NCBI GenBank assembly: GCA_040757795.1
Contig: JBFLWG010000006.1
Span: forward strand, 1 to 34,996
DNA: 34,996 nucleotides
Source of the DNA: DYTO01 sp040757795
Lineage (GTDB): Archaea; Hadarchaeota; Hadarchaeia; Hadarchaeales; Hadarchaeaceae
Direction of reading: 5' to 3'
Positions 1 to 7,370 of this stretch are shown here, one piece after another. The position numbers and the translations under genes were made by a program. The notes beneath the pieces are model-generated. The model saw only the letters and a list, made by a program, of their open reading frames with translations. It searched no databases and was not told where the DNA came from. Each line of letters opens with the position of its first letter. The stretch's first letter is position 1.

Positions 1-1538
1 CATGTTCCCTCGTGTTTCGGCATCGTGAAGGTGAATGTCGTCCCTTTACCTATCCCCTTCGACTCCGCCCAAATCTTCCCGCCGTGGAGGTTCACGATCC
101 CCTTGCATATGCTGAGGCCGAGTCCCGTGCTCTGGTACTCGATCGACTTCTGGATGTCCGGGAACGGCTTGAAGAGCTTGTCGATGTCCTCGGCCGCGAT
201 TCCGAGGCCGGTGTCGGAAACCTGAACCTCCACCATCTCACCGTTGTCTCTGGCTTGGAGGGAGATGCTTCCGCCCTGCGGCGTGAACTTGCAGGCGTTG
301 CTCAGGAGGTTCAAGATTACCTGAATCATCCTGTTTTTGTCGAGATTCAGCGGGGGCAGGCCTGGCTGGACCCTGACGTCCAAAATCTGGTTTTTGCTGT
401 CAATCAGGGGCGTGATCTCCTGCACGGCAGCCTCAACAATTTCCTGCAGTTTCAATTTATCGGGAGATATCTGGAAGCGGCCCGACTCGAGCCGCTGCTC
501 GTCCAGCAAGTCGTTCGTCAGGTCGGACAGGCGGTCCACGTTCCGCTCGGCCACCTCCAACATCTCGTCGGCGTCCTTGGACAGCTTGCCGCCGTAGCCC
601 TTTCTGACCATTGATGTGTACCCTTTGATCGAGGCCAGCGGCGTCCTGAGCTCGTGAGTGGCGATGGAGACGAAGCGGGACTTCATCTCGTCGATTTCCT
701 TCAGCCTATTGTACTGCTCCCTCAGCACCTCCTCTGCCTGCTTCAGCTTTGTGATGTCCCTGGACACTGTGAAGAACCCGCTGGGATTGCTTTTCTCGTC
801 CTTTAAAAGGAACGCGGCGATGTTGTACCACCTGTCCCCGCGGCCGAACACCTCTATGGGGGCGGCGCTCCCCTCCTCGATGATTTCCTTGATGAGTTTC
901 GCGTGCTTTTTAGCATCCTCTTTCCTGACGAACGGCATGACCTCCGCGATAGGCTTTCCGATAAGATTTTTGGTGTTGATGTTTCGCCCGGCCAGATGCT
1001 TCTGGATGGCGGTGTTTGTCATGGCGATGTTGCCCTTGAGGTCGCAGACGATTATGTTGTCACTCATGACATCGATTAGAGAAGCTTTTTCGGCCAAGGC
1101 CTTCTCCCTCTCCTCCTTTGCGCGCTTTATCTCGCTCAGGTCCTTGGCGACGCAGACGATCCCGAGCAGCTCCCCCTTGTCGTCCTTCACCTCCGAGCCG
1201 GAGAAGCTGAGCGGTATCTTCCTCCCGTCCCTTGCCCTGTAGACTATCTCGACATCCCTGACATAGCCCTTCTTTATCAGCTCCCGCAGCCCCGTCTCCT
1301 CAAAAACAGTGTAAAGGGTGGCGCCAGCCCTCGCCCCCGGCAGTATTTTGCTCACGGGCTGCCCTATGAGGTCGTTCTCTTTGTATCCAAGCAAGTCCAG
1401 CGCGGCCCTGTTGACCTGCAGTATCTTTCCGTTCCTGCCAAGCAGGATTAGGGTGTCCACCATTGAAGAAAGGATGTTTTCAGCGGCTGCGGCTGCCGTG
1501 AGAACCTGCTTCTGTTTTTCCCGCTTCTCATTTGCCAT
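1..1538 (-). CDS. PAS-PAS sensor histidine kinase (3' end outside window)
   Basis: Reading the minus strand from the ATG at 1538 gives an open frame to the window edge (512 residues visible). Two PAS-like domains occupy about residues 20-135 and 150-265. A HisKA domain follows, with the H-box ATHELRTPL (phospho-acceptor His295). An HATPase domain comes next, with an N-box (NLLSNACKF), a G1 box (DTGLGIA) and a G2 box (TGLGLSICKG). There are no transmembrane segments or signal peptide, so it should be a cytosolic sensor that autophosphorylates on His295. The end of the gene lies beyond base 1. No response regulator lies nearby, so it is an orphan within this window. A BoxA-like AT block at about 1567-1575 lies some 28 nt before the ATG and supports this start with little or no leader. 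The signal sensed is unknown. Confidence 0.93.
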   Translation of the reverse strand, partial: MANEKREKQKQVLTAAAAAENILSSMVDTLILLGRNGKILQVNRAALDLLGYKENDLIGQPVSKILPGARAGATLYTVFEETGLRELIKKGYVRDVEIVYRARDGRKIPLSFSGSEVKDDKGELLGIVCVAKDLSEIKRAKEEREKALAEKASLIDVMSDNIIVCDLKGNIAMTNTAIQKHLAGRNINTKNLIGKPIAEVMPFVRKEDAKKHAKLIKEIIEEGSAAPIEVFGRGDRWYNIAAFLLKDEKSNPSGFFTVSRDITKLKQAEEVLREQYNRLKEIDEMKSRFVSIATHELRTPLASIKGYTSMVRKGYGGKLSKDADEMLEVAERNVDRLSDLTNDLLDEQRLESGRFQISPDKLKLQEIVEAAVQEITPLIDSKNQILDVRVQPGLPPLNLDKNRMIQVILNLLSNACKFTPQGGSISLQARDNGEMVEVQVSDTGLGIAAEDIDKLFKPFPDIQKSIEYQSTGLGLSICKGIVNLHGGKIWAESKGIGKGTTFTFTMPKHEGT

Positions 1539-1566
1539 GGTACCCCATTTGATGTTCCTGCGTTCA

Positions 1567-1575
1567 ATATTAAAA
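1567..1575 (-). promoter_or_regulatory. BoxA of the histidine kinase gene
   Basis: On the minus strand the block reads TTTTAATAT and ends about 28 nt before the ATG at 1538. This is normal archaeal BoxA spacing for a leaderless or nearly leaderless transcript. The assignment rests on spacing and composition only. Confidence 0.5.
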
Positions 1576-1618
1576 TTGCCGAGCGTGGGCATAGAGTTCC
1601 AAAATATGTCTTCGGCCG

Positions 1619-2563
1619 TCACTTCTGGATCAATCTCACAATTTCGTCGTTGATTTCTTTGGGCGGCATTATCGTGTTGACAAGGTAAACGTCAGTCATG
1701 TTGAAGAGACCCCTGAAAAACTCCCGGCGAAGTTTCATCTTTCTTTCGTTCTTCACGAGCTGGTGGGGGTTGCAGAAGTCGTGTTTGACTAGGTAGTCCA
1801 GCCCCTCTTCAGCGCTCAGCTTTCTGACCACCACTGGGTCATCGTGGTCTCTCTTCAGCATTATCACCTTCCTCATCGTGAGCATCGGGATGACCCCGCC
1901 GCCGCCGACTATCCACCTCACGTTGACAATCGCCCTCCCCCTCTGGTCAAAGCGGGCCTTCTCCACGAGCCACTCATATTCATTCCAGACCTTCCCGATG
2001 TCAGCCTCAACATAGCAGTTCTTCTCTGAGCCGAACGCCAGCGGCCCCCTCTCGAACAGCCTCGCGAAGAACCAGTCGTCCGTGACCAGCCTCGAGCCGG
2101 GGAGCCTGAGCAGCCCCCATGAGTTTGTCGTCTTCCCGGTGCCCGAAGGCGCGATTATCGAGACGCCGACGCCGTTGACATCTATCGCGGCGCCATGGAC
2201 TGAGTAGACATCATGCTCGTCCTCCAGAATGTCCCCCGCGACCGCGAGCGCGATGCTTTTTATCCAGCCGTAGTACCCGACGTTCGTGAGAAAAGCCGTC
2301 TTTGTGTAGGGGTCGTACTTCACGCTCATCTCACCTCCTTTTTCGTTCAGCACAACGAGCCGCCCGTGAGACCTCATGTCGTAGTCGGCCGTGTAGAAGT
2401 TGTCCTCCCACCTGTCCTTTACGTCTTCAATCTCGGTGAGCAGCTTGATGCAGCACCCGTAGATGTTCGCCTTGTTGTGGTACAGGAAGCGGTGGAAATT
2501 TTTCTCGAACAGCTCCGCCTTTTCTTCAGGAGTAATCAACTCAACCTTGTACCTTTCTTTCAT
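1619..2563 (-). CDS. HPr-kinase/PEPCK-fold P-loop kinase, RuBisCO-linked
   Basis: The protein has 314 residues. Its core, residues 121-163, matches the HPr kinase/phosphorylase pattern. It has SVHGAAIDV with His123, then GVGV, a Walker A loop APSGTGKTT (138-146), and LVTDDW with the acidic pair Asp162-Asp163. In this fold the P-loop binds ATP and the acidic pair binds metal. The N-terminal 110 residues and the C-terminal part are not recognised. The start lies 9 bp after the RuBisCO stop codon, so the two should be co-transcribed. Archaea generally lack the PTS protein HPr, so a small-molecule substrate is more likely, perhaps a sugar or nucleoside phosphate feeding RuBisCO; that is inference. 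It could instead be a protein serine kinase. Fold confidence is high and function is unknown. Confidence 0.8.
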   Translation of the reverse strand: MKERYKVELITPEEKAELFEKNFHRFLYHNKANIYGCCIKLLTEIEDVKDRWEDNFYTADYDMRSHGRLVVLNEKGGEMSVKYDPYTKTAFLTNVGYYGWIKSIALAVAGDILEDEHDVYSVHGAAIDVNGVGVSIIAPSGTGKTTNSWGLLRLPGSRLVTDDWFFARLFERGPLAFGSEKNCYVEADIGKVWNEYEWLVEKARFDQRGRAIVNVRWIVGGGGVIPMLTMRKVIMLKRDHDDPVVVRKLSAEEGLDYLVKHDFCNPHQLVKNERKMKLRREFFRGLFNMTDVYLVNTIMPPKEINDEIVRLIQK

Positions 2564-2572
2564 CGCCGACGC

Positions 2573-3895
2573 CTACCTAGGTTTCGTGTATCCCCACTTG
2601 TCAAGTGCCGCCTTCAATTCCTTGCGTGTTTTTGAGTACTCGTCCAAGCTGGTGCCTTCCTTGTATGCCTCAATTGACTGCATGATTGCCCTCGCCCCGG
2701 CCTCTATACCCATCGGGTGGCCTTGCGTCCCGCCTCCGGCCTGAATGACAATGTCCAGCGTCCCGTAGATTTCGAACACCTGCGGCAGAAGTCCAGGGTG
2801 GAGGCCGCCAGAGGCGACAGGCAGCATGGGCTTTATCGCGCCCCACTTCTGCGGCATCCTGAGGCCGGGTATCTCGTCCACCACCCGCTGGGTTATCATC
2901 TCTTTCGTGGCGACTATCTCATCTTTCCCGCCCGCAAGTTTCCCGACGACTGTGCCGATGTGGAGCTGATCAATCCCGATCAGCCTCATCAGCTTGGCCG
3001 TGAACAGCATCGACATCCCGTGCTTGGGGTTCCTCGTGAACATCGCATGCATGGCCCTGTGACCGTGGATTGCCATTTTGTAATCATGGGCCAGCTCCGC
3101 CGCCGTCTGTACGGCCGTGAATCCGCTGACTACAACATCAATCATGAAGTACCTGAAGCCGTGGCCGTGAACGAGCTTTACGCGTCGCTCGAGCTCTTTC
3201 ATGTTGGGAGCCGTGACGTTGATGAAGGCGTCCTTGACCTCTCCAGTTTCATTTTCGGCCTTGTCCCTGAACTTGGCGAGAAACGTCACCCGTTCCTCGA
3301 ACCTGTTGAACTTCTGGTCCGTGAGGTTCTCGTCATCCTTCACACAGTCCATTCCTCCCTTCCAGATGGCGTAGCCAACCTTCTCCGCGTGCTCGGCCGC
3401 CGTGTAGCCGATTTTCGGCTTGGGGACGACAGAGGTGACAGGTCCGGATTTTCTCTTGAAGATTTTCTTTATGACATCCCCGCCGTAGACTGGGCCTGTA
3501 AAGTTCTTTATGTAGTCCTGGGGCAGCTCGGCGTCGAGGAGCTTCAGGTTTTGCAGCGCCTTCATGCCGAATATGTTGCCGCCGATGCCGCTCATCATCC
3601 CCGGGACAGAGCCCTCCTCAAAAATCAAGATAGGGTAAGCGACCTTCACGAGGTTTTTGTCGTACCAGTAGGCGTATGCTTTCACTTTTGGCAGAAGCTT
3701 CGGGAGCACGGCTAGGGTGGTCCAGGTGCCGGAGGAGCTCTCGGAGGCAATCCTTCCAATAGCATCTTCGGAAGTTATCCCTCCTGCTGGCTCGTAGTAA
3801 AACAGGACCTTTACATCAGTCTTAGATGGTTTGTACTTGTTGTTTATGAATTCGTGGTACCATTCAGTCTTTTTCATCATCCACCAAGTCGACAT
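2573..3895 (-). CDS. rbcL: Form III ribulose-bisphosphate carboxylase
   Basis: Converts ribulose 1,5-bisphosphate and CO2 to two 3-phosphoglycerates. In archaea, form III enzymes usually salvage nucleoside pentoses or close a pentose-bisphosphate route. The active site is complete over 440 residues: PKPKIG with Lys159, the metal-site motif GGMDCVKDDE with carbamylated Lys186 and Asp188-Glu189, HGHRAMH with His279, loop 6 VVGKLAGG with Lys319, PVASGGLH with Ser362, and the phosphate-binding GGGTQGHP at 387-394. No small-subunit gene is visible, as expected for form III. The outermost ATG (3895) gives MSTWWMMKKTEW. Internal ATGs at 3880 and 3877 fit better with family N-termini and with the AT block at about 3910-3917. 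AMP phosphorylase and ribose-1,5-bisphosphate isomerase, the usual partners, are not in the window. Confidence 0.95.
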   Translation of the reverse strand: MSTWWMMKKTEWYHEFINNKYKPSKTDVKVLFYYEPAGGITSEDAIGRIASESSSGTWTTLAVLPKLLPKVKAYAYWYDKNLVKVAYPILIFEEGSVPGMMSGIGGNIFGMKALQNLKLLDAELPQDYIKNFTGPVYGGDVIKKIFKRKSGPVTSVVPKPKIGYTAAEHAEKVGYAIWKGGMDCVKDDENLTDQKFNRFEERVTFLAKFRDKAENETGEVKDAFINVTAPNMKELERRVKLVHGHGFRYFMIDVVVSGFTAVQTAAELAHDYKMAIHGHRAMHAMFTRNPKHGMSMLFTAKLMRLIGIDQLHIGTVVGKLAGGKDEIVATKEMITQRVVDEIPGLRMPQKWGAIKPMLPVASGGLHPGLLPQVFEIYGTLDIVIQAGGGTQGHPMGIEAGARAIMQSIEAYKEGTSLDEYSKTRKELKAALDKWGYTKPR

Positions 3896-3946
3896 GTTTT
3901 TGCCAATCTAAAAGTCTTGTCGGACGGCCGCAGCAATGTTGAAAAT

Positions 3947-3953
3947 ATTTATA
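3947..3953 (+). promoter_or_regulatory. BoxA of the dihydroxy-acid dehydratase gene
   Basis: ATTTATA lies in the divergent gap between rbcL and the dehydratase gene, about 35 nt before the ATG at 3987. A Shine-Dalgarno-like GGAGG at 3975-3979 supports that ATG rather than the in-frame ATG at 3936, which lies upstream of the BoxA. Confidence 0.55.
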
Positions 3954-3986
3954 GTCCAGCGCAGAAGCCTTCTCGGAGGCAGGGTC

Positions 3987-5657
3987 ATGAAGCTCAGGAG
4001 TCGCGAGGTTGTGGAAGGCATCGAGAGCCTTCCCCGTAGGGCCCTTCTGAGGGCAGTGGGGCTGACGGGAGCCGACTTCGGGCGCCCTTTCGTCGCGATT
4101 GCAAACTCATACAACAACATCGTGCCGGGCCACATTCACCTCAGGGAGGTAGGGAAGGCGGCGGCGGCCGGAATCAGGGAGGCAGGGGGCACGCCGTTTG
4201 AGTTCAACACAATCGGGATCTGCGACGGGCTGTCCATGGGCACGAAGGGGATGTGCTACTCGCTGCCGTCGAGGGAAATAGTCGCGGACAGCGTGGAGGC
4301 GATGCTCGAGGCCCACAGGTTCGACGCCGTCGTCTGCGTCTCAAGCTGCGACAAGATTGTGCCGGGCATGATGATGGCGATGGCCCGCGTGGACATTCCG
4401 GGAATAATGGTCACGGGCGGCCCGATGATGCCGGGCGAGTACCGAGGGAAGTCGCTGGATGTCATAAGCGCCTTCGAGGCTGTCGGGGCCGTGAAGGCGG
4501 GGAAGATGACGGAGCAGGAGGCGCGGATGATCGAGCAGTCGTGCTGCCCCGGCTGCGGCTCTTGTGCGGGGCTTTTCACAGCGAACACAATGGCTTGCCT
4601 TGGGGAGGCCCTTGGCATCTCGCTGCCTTGGATGGGGGCGGCCCACGCCACGGACGCCAAGAAGTTCAGGCTCGCCAAGAAGAGCGGCGCCCAGGTGGTC
4701 AAGCTCCTCAAGGACGGAATCACGCCGAGGAAGATCATGACAAGGGCGGCTTTCGAGAATGCCGTGGTTGTGGACATGGCGATGGGCGGCTCGACCAACA
4801 CAGTGCTCCACCTTCCGGCGATAGCTCACGAGGCCGGGCTGAAGCTGAGCCTTGACGTTTTTGACAGGATTGGGAGGAGGGTGCCGAACGTTTGCAACCT
4901 GCGTCCTGTTGGGCCGCAATCGATGCTGGACTTTGATAGGGCGGGCGGGGTGCCGGCGCTTATGAAGAGGCTGGGAAAGCACATCAGGGGAACGCCTTTG
5001 ACAGTCACAGGCCGCACGATGAGGGAGAACTTAAGGATGGTAAAGGAGCCGCCCGCGAACGACGTGATAAGACCTTTGAGCAAGCCGTACCACAGGGACG
5101 GCGGGATAGCTATTCTTTACGGGAGCCTTGCACCCGATGGCTCTGTCGTGAAGTACTCGGGCGTCAGCCAGAAGATGCTCCGCCACAGCGGGCCGGCGCG
5201 GGTCTTCAACAGCGAGGAGGATGCCATCCGCGCCATCCACGGGAGGAGGATCAGGTCGGGGGACGTGGTGGTCATCAGGCGGGAGGGGCCGAAGGGCGGG
5301 CCGGGGATGAGGGAGATGCTTTCACCGACAGCCGCCATAGCTGGCATGGGTCTTTCGGAGTCAGTTTCTCTCGTGACCGACGGACGCTTTTCCGGAGGGA
5401 CGCGCGGGGCATGCGTCGGGCATGTTTCGCCGGAGGCTGTGGAAGGAGGCCCGCTTGCGGTTGTCAGGGAGGGAGACAAGATGCTGATTGACATCCCACG
5501 CAGGAAACTGGACCTGCTCGTCACGCCAGCAGAGCTAAAGCGGAGGCTGGCGGGGTTCAGGGCGCCGGCGACGCGCGCTGGCCACGGGTACTTGGCGGTT
5601 TACTCGCGCACGGTGAGCTCCGCGGCGGATGGAGCCGTCAGGAAGCTGCCGCGCTGA
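3987..5657 (+). CDS. ilvD: Dihydroxy-acid dehydratase, [4Fe-4S] type
   Basis: Dehydrates 2,3-dihydroxy-isovalerate and 2,3-dihydroxy-3-methylvalerate in valine, isoleucine and leucine synthesis. The 556 residues are normal length. Signatures are NTIGICDGLSMG, SSCDKIVPGMMM (Cys121), CCPGCGSCAGLFTANTMAC (Cys193) and DGRFSGGTRG near the C-terminus. The third cysteine typical of [2Fe-2S] enzymes (TPCNxHL) is replaced by IVPGHIHL, as in the E. coli enzyme, so an oxygen-labile [4Fe-4S] cluster is likely. The start at 3987 is chosen because GGAGG sits 7 nt upstream and MKLRSREV fits the family N-terminus. The gene is divergent from rbcL and lies upstream of the aconitase-family genes. A sugar-acid dehydratase of the same family cannot be fully excluded. 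Confidence 0.93.
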   Translation: MKLRSREVVEGIESLPRRALLRAVGLTGADFGRPFVAIANSYNNIVPGHIHLREVGKAAAAGIREAGGTPFEFNTIGICDGLSMGTKGMCYSLPSREIVADSVEAMLEAHRFDAVVCVSSCDKIVPGMMMAMARVDIPGIMVTGGPMMPGEYRGKSLDVISAFEAVGAVKAGKMTEQEARMIEQSCCPGCGSCAGLFTANTMACLGEALGISLPWMGAAHATDAKKFRLAKKSGAQVVKLLKDGITPRKIMTRAAFENAVVVDMAMGGSTNTVLHLPAIAHEAGLKLSLDVFDRIGRRVPNVCNLRPVGPQSMLDFDRAGGVPALMKRLGKHIRGTPLTVTGRTMRENLRMVKEPPANDVIRPLSKPYHRDGGIAILYGSLAPDGSVVKYSGVSQKMLRHSGPARVFNSEEDAIRAIHGRRIRSGDVVVIRREGPKGGPGMREMLSPTAAIAGMGLSESVSLVTDGRFSGGTRGACVGHVSPEAVEGGPLAVVREGDKMLIDIPRRKLDLLVTPAELKRRLAGFRAPATRAGHGYLAVYSRTVSSAADGAVRKLPR

Positions 5658-5675
5658 CTACACACGTGTGTAGTG
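5658..5675. promoter_or_regulatory. 18-bp perfect palindrome, CACACGTGTG site 1
   Basis: ACTACACACGTGTGTAGT is its own reverse complement. It begins directly after the ilvD stop codon and ends 14 bp before the BoxA of the 83-aa gene. The core CACACGTGTG recurs three more times within 370 bp. A T-rich run follows at about 5680-5686, so it might also form a terminator hairpin for ilvD. The repetition of the core at sites without T-runs favours a protein-binding operator. Confidence 0.65.
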
Positions 5676-5689
5676 CCGATTTTTTTGCC

Positions 5690-5697
5690 TTTATAAA
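5690..5697 (+). promoter_or_regulatory. BoxA of the 83-aa gene
   Basis: TTTATAAA lies 29 nt before the ATG at 5727, which predicts a leader of a few bases. Palindrome site 1 is immediately upstream, and site 2 overlaps the start of the coding region. Confidence 0.6.
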
Positions 5698-5726
5698 CGG
5701 CGTTCACTCAAAGCTTCGTCGAGATC

Positions 5727-5978
5727 ATGCACACGTGTGAACACGGTCAAGAGTGGGTTTTGTTTACTTGGGAGTTGCGCCGAAAGGCCCGTGGCAGGCG
5801 ATGGTTTTATGCGAGGTTCAATGCCTTCCTCGGAGAATTGCCAAGAAAAAACTGGGAAAAAATTGGAGGGTCGGTTTATCTTGTGAAAGAAAAACATACG
5901 GGCGAATTTATAAAACTGTTGGAGCGTTTTGAAGGACCAGACATGAAATGGTTCAATTTCAGGGTCAACCTTAGGTAA
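5727..5978 (+). CDS. Small 83-aa protein, possibly ferredoxin-like fold
   Basis: I do not recognise the family. The protein is basic and aromatic-rich, with an N-terminal His-Thr-Cys-Glu-His. The predicted order is strand (VLFTWEL), helix (RRWFYARFNAFLG), strand (GGSVYLVKEK), helix (TGEFIKLLERF), strand (KWFNFRVN). That beta-alpha-beta-alpha-beta pattern, with SVYLV near the middle, is reminiscent of Cas2/VapD-like proteins, but this is a weak resemblance and no other cas genes are visible. The gene has its own BoxA and no clear Shine-Dalgarno. Codons 2-5 lie within the palindrome CACACGTGTG. Because four copies of this palindrome surround the gene, it could encode the DNA-binding regulator; this is inference. 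Its A-rich codon use differs from its GC-rich neighbours, which may suggest acquisition. Confidence 0.6.
   Translation: MHTCEHGQEWVLFTWELRRKARGRRWFYARFNAFLGELPRKNWEKIGGSVYLVKEKHTGEFIKLLERFEGPDMKWFNFRVNLR
5730..5739. promoter_or_regulatory. CACACGTGTG site 2, within start of 83-aa gene
   Basis: The 10-bp palindrome begins at the first base of codon 2 of the 83-aa gene, downstream of its BoxA. A protein bound here could block transcription or translation initiation. Confidence 0.5.
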
Positions 5979-5984
5979 ACACTA

Positions 5985-5994
5985 CACACGTGTG
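5985..5994. promoter_or_regulatory. CACACGTGTG site 3
   Basis: The palindrome lies 7 bp after the stop of the 83-aa gene, in the extended context ACTACACACGTGTGCAC, which is shared with site 4. It lies about 90 bp before the leuC BoxA. Confidence 0.55.
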
Positions 5995-6023
5995 CACTCC
6001 TCCAGCGCATGTTTTACTAACTA

Positions 6024-6033
6024 CACACGTGTG
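6024..6033. promoter_or_regulatory. CACACGTGTG site 4
   Basis: The context CTACACACGTGTGCAC matches site 3 exactly, and the two centres are 39 bp apart. It ends about 47 bp before the leuC BoxA at 6081, where an archaeal activator or repressor could act. Confidence 0.55.
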
Positions 6034-6080
6034 CACAATTTGTTCCGCAGTGAGTGGAAATCCTCCTGCGGCGCATAATC

Positions 6081-6087
6081 TTTTAAA
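6081..6087 (+). promoter_or_regulatory. BoxA of the leuC operon
   Basis: TTTTAAA is followed after 26 nt by the ATG at 6114, so the transcript is probably leaderless. The block includes the in-frame ATG at 6087, which makes that upstream start unlikely. Confidence 0.55.
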
Positions 6088-6113
6088 TGGGCCGCACAAA
6101 ACCAATGGGAAAT

Positions 6114-7370
6114 ATGGCAATGACTATTTCGGAAAAAATTCTGGCAAGGGCCTCCGGCAAGAAGGAGGTCACCCCAGGAGAAATTGTAGAAGGAAAGGTT
6201 GATGCAGCAATGATGCACGACCTGACAGGCCCCCTCACACTGCACTCGATGGAAGAGATGGGAGTGAAGAAGGTCTGGGATCCGCGCAAGATAATCATAA
6301 CTTTCGACCACCAGGCCCCGGCCAGTTCTCTAGACGCCGCCATGAACCACATCATGCTCAGAAAGTTCGCGGCCGAGCACAAGATACCGCACTTCTACGA
6401 CATCTTTGAGGGCATCTGCCACGAGGTCATGCCAGAAAAAGGCTTCGCCCTGCCCGGAAGCCTCGTCGTCGGCGCAGACTCCCATACCACCACCTACGGG
6501 GCGCTGGGATGCTTCGCCACCGGCGTCGGCTCAACAGACATGGCCGCAGTCATCGCGTCGGGGAAGCTCTGGTTCAGGGTCCCCGAGAGTATGCTCTTCA
6601 ACGTGGAGGGGAAGCTGAAGTCACCAGTGATGTCGAAGGACCTCATACTGAAAATAATCGGCGACGTCGGGATGGACGGCGCCACATACAGGGCGGTGGA
6701 GTTTGCGGGCAGCGGGATTCATGACATTAGTGTTGATGGAAGGCTGACAATGTGCAACATGGGCGTGGAGATGGGGGCCAAGGCCGCGATAGTCGCCGCG
6801 GACAGCGCGACGCTCGATTACCTGAAGGGGAGGACGAGTGAGCAGCTGAAGCCCGTCACGAGCGACCCGGGAGCTTCATACGTGGAGTCGCGAGATTACG
6901 ACGTCAGCAAGCTCGAGCCGCAAGTGTCATGCCCCCACTCGGTCGACAACGTCAAGGCCGTGAGGGAGGTCGCGGGGAAGGAGGTCGATCAGGCTTTCCT
7001 CGGCTCATGCACCAACGGGAGGATGGAGGACTTTAGGGCAGCCGCAAAAATTATCAAGGGCAAGAAGATTCCGAAAAGCGTCAGGCTGATTGTCGCCCCG
7101 GCGTCGCGCGAGGTCTACACCGCAGCTCTGAAGGAGGGCCTGTTCGAGATTTTTGTCGCAGCTGGCGCTATCGTTGAGTCGCCAAGCTGCGCTGCATGTA
7201 TGGGTGCCCACGTCGGCGTCATCGGCCCGGGAGAGGTCTGCATCTCGTCTTCAAACAGGAACTTCAAGGGACGGCAGGGCAGCCCTGAGTCAGAGGTCTA
7301 CCTGGGCTCGCCTGCCACCGTCGCTGCCTCCGCCCTGGAGGGAAAAATAGCCGACCCGAGGGATTTGTGA
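6114..7370 (+). CDS. leuC: 3-Isopropylmalate/homoaconitate-type dehydratase, large subunit
   Basis: Large [4Fe-4S] subunit of the aconitase-family hydro-lyase that isomerises 2-isopropylmalate or related acids. From the ATG at 6114 it has 418 residues, typical for archaeal two-subunit enzymes. Visible motifs are GADSHTTTYGALGCFATGVGSTD and the cluster ligands Cys299 (GSCTNGRMEDF), Cys359 and Cys362 (SCAACMGAHVG). The start MAMTISEKILA matches family N-termini and sits 26 nt after the BoxA. In-frame ATGs at 6087 and 6105 are less likely. The stop overlaps the start of the small subunit (TGATG). The large subunit alone does not settle the substrate: isopropylmalate, citraconate and homoaconitate are all possible. 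The CACACGTGTG sites upstream may control this operon. Confidence 0.92.
   Translation: MAMTISEKILARASGKKEVTPGEIVEGKVDAAMMHDLTGPLTLHSMEEMGVKKVWDPRKIIITFDHQAPASSLDAAMNHIMLRKFAAEHKIPHFYDIFEGICHEVMPEKGFALPGSLVVGADSHTTTYGALGCFATGVGSTDMAAVIASGKLWFRVPESMLFNVEGKLKSPVMSKDLILKIIGDVGMDGATYRAVEFAGSGIHDISVDGRLTMCNMGVEMGAKAAIVAADSATLDYLKGRTSEQLKPVTSDPGASYVESRDYDVSKLEPQVSCPHSVDNVKAVREVAGKEVDQAFLGSCTNGRMEDFRAAAKIIKGKKIPKSVRLIVAPASREVYTAALKEGLFEIFVAAGAIVESPSCAACMGAHVGVIGPGEVCISSSNRNFKGRQGSPESEVYLGSPATVAASALEGKIADPRDL

Noticed and set aside
12..1653. Several plus-strand open frames of up to 200 codons.
   Set aside because: They lie opposite the histidine kinase, whose minus-strand translation shows PAS, HisKA and HATPase motifs throughout.
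2717..3715. A 332-codon plus-strand frame.
   Set aside because: It is the antisense of rbcL, whose full active site is present on the minus strand.
5658..5686. Intrinsic terminator after ilvD (palindrome followed by T-run).
   Set aside because: Possible, but the palindrome has no loop bases and its core repeats at three places without T-runs, so an operator is the better explanation; I did not list a separate terminator.
5727..5978. Cas2 gene of a CRISPR system.
   Set aside because: No repeat-spacer array and no cas1 or other cas genes are present; the resemblance is limited to a possible secondary-structure order.
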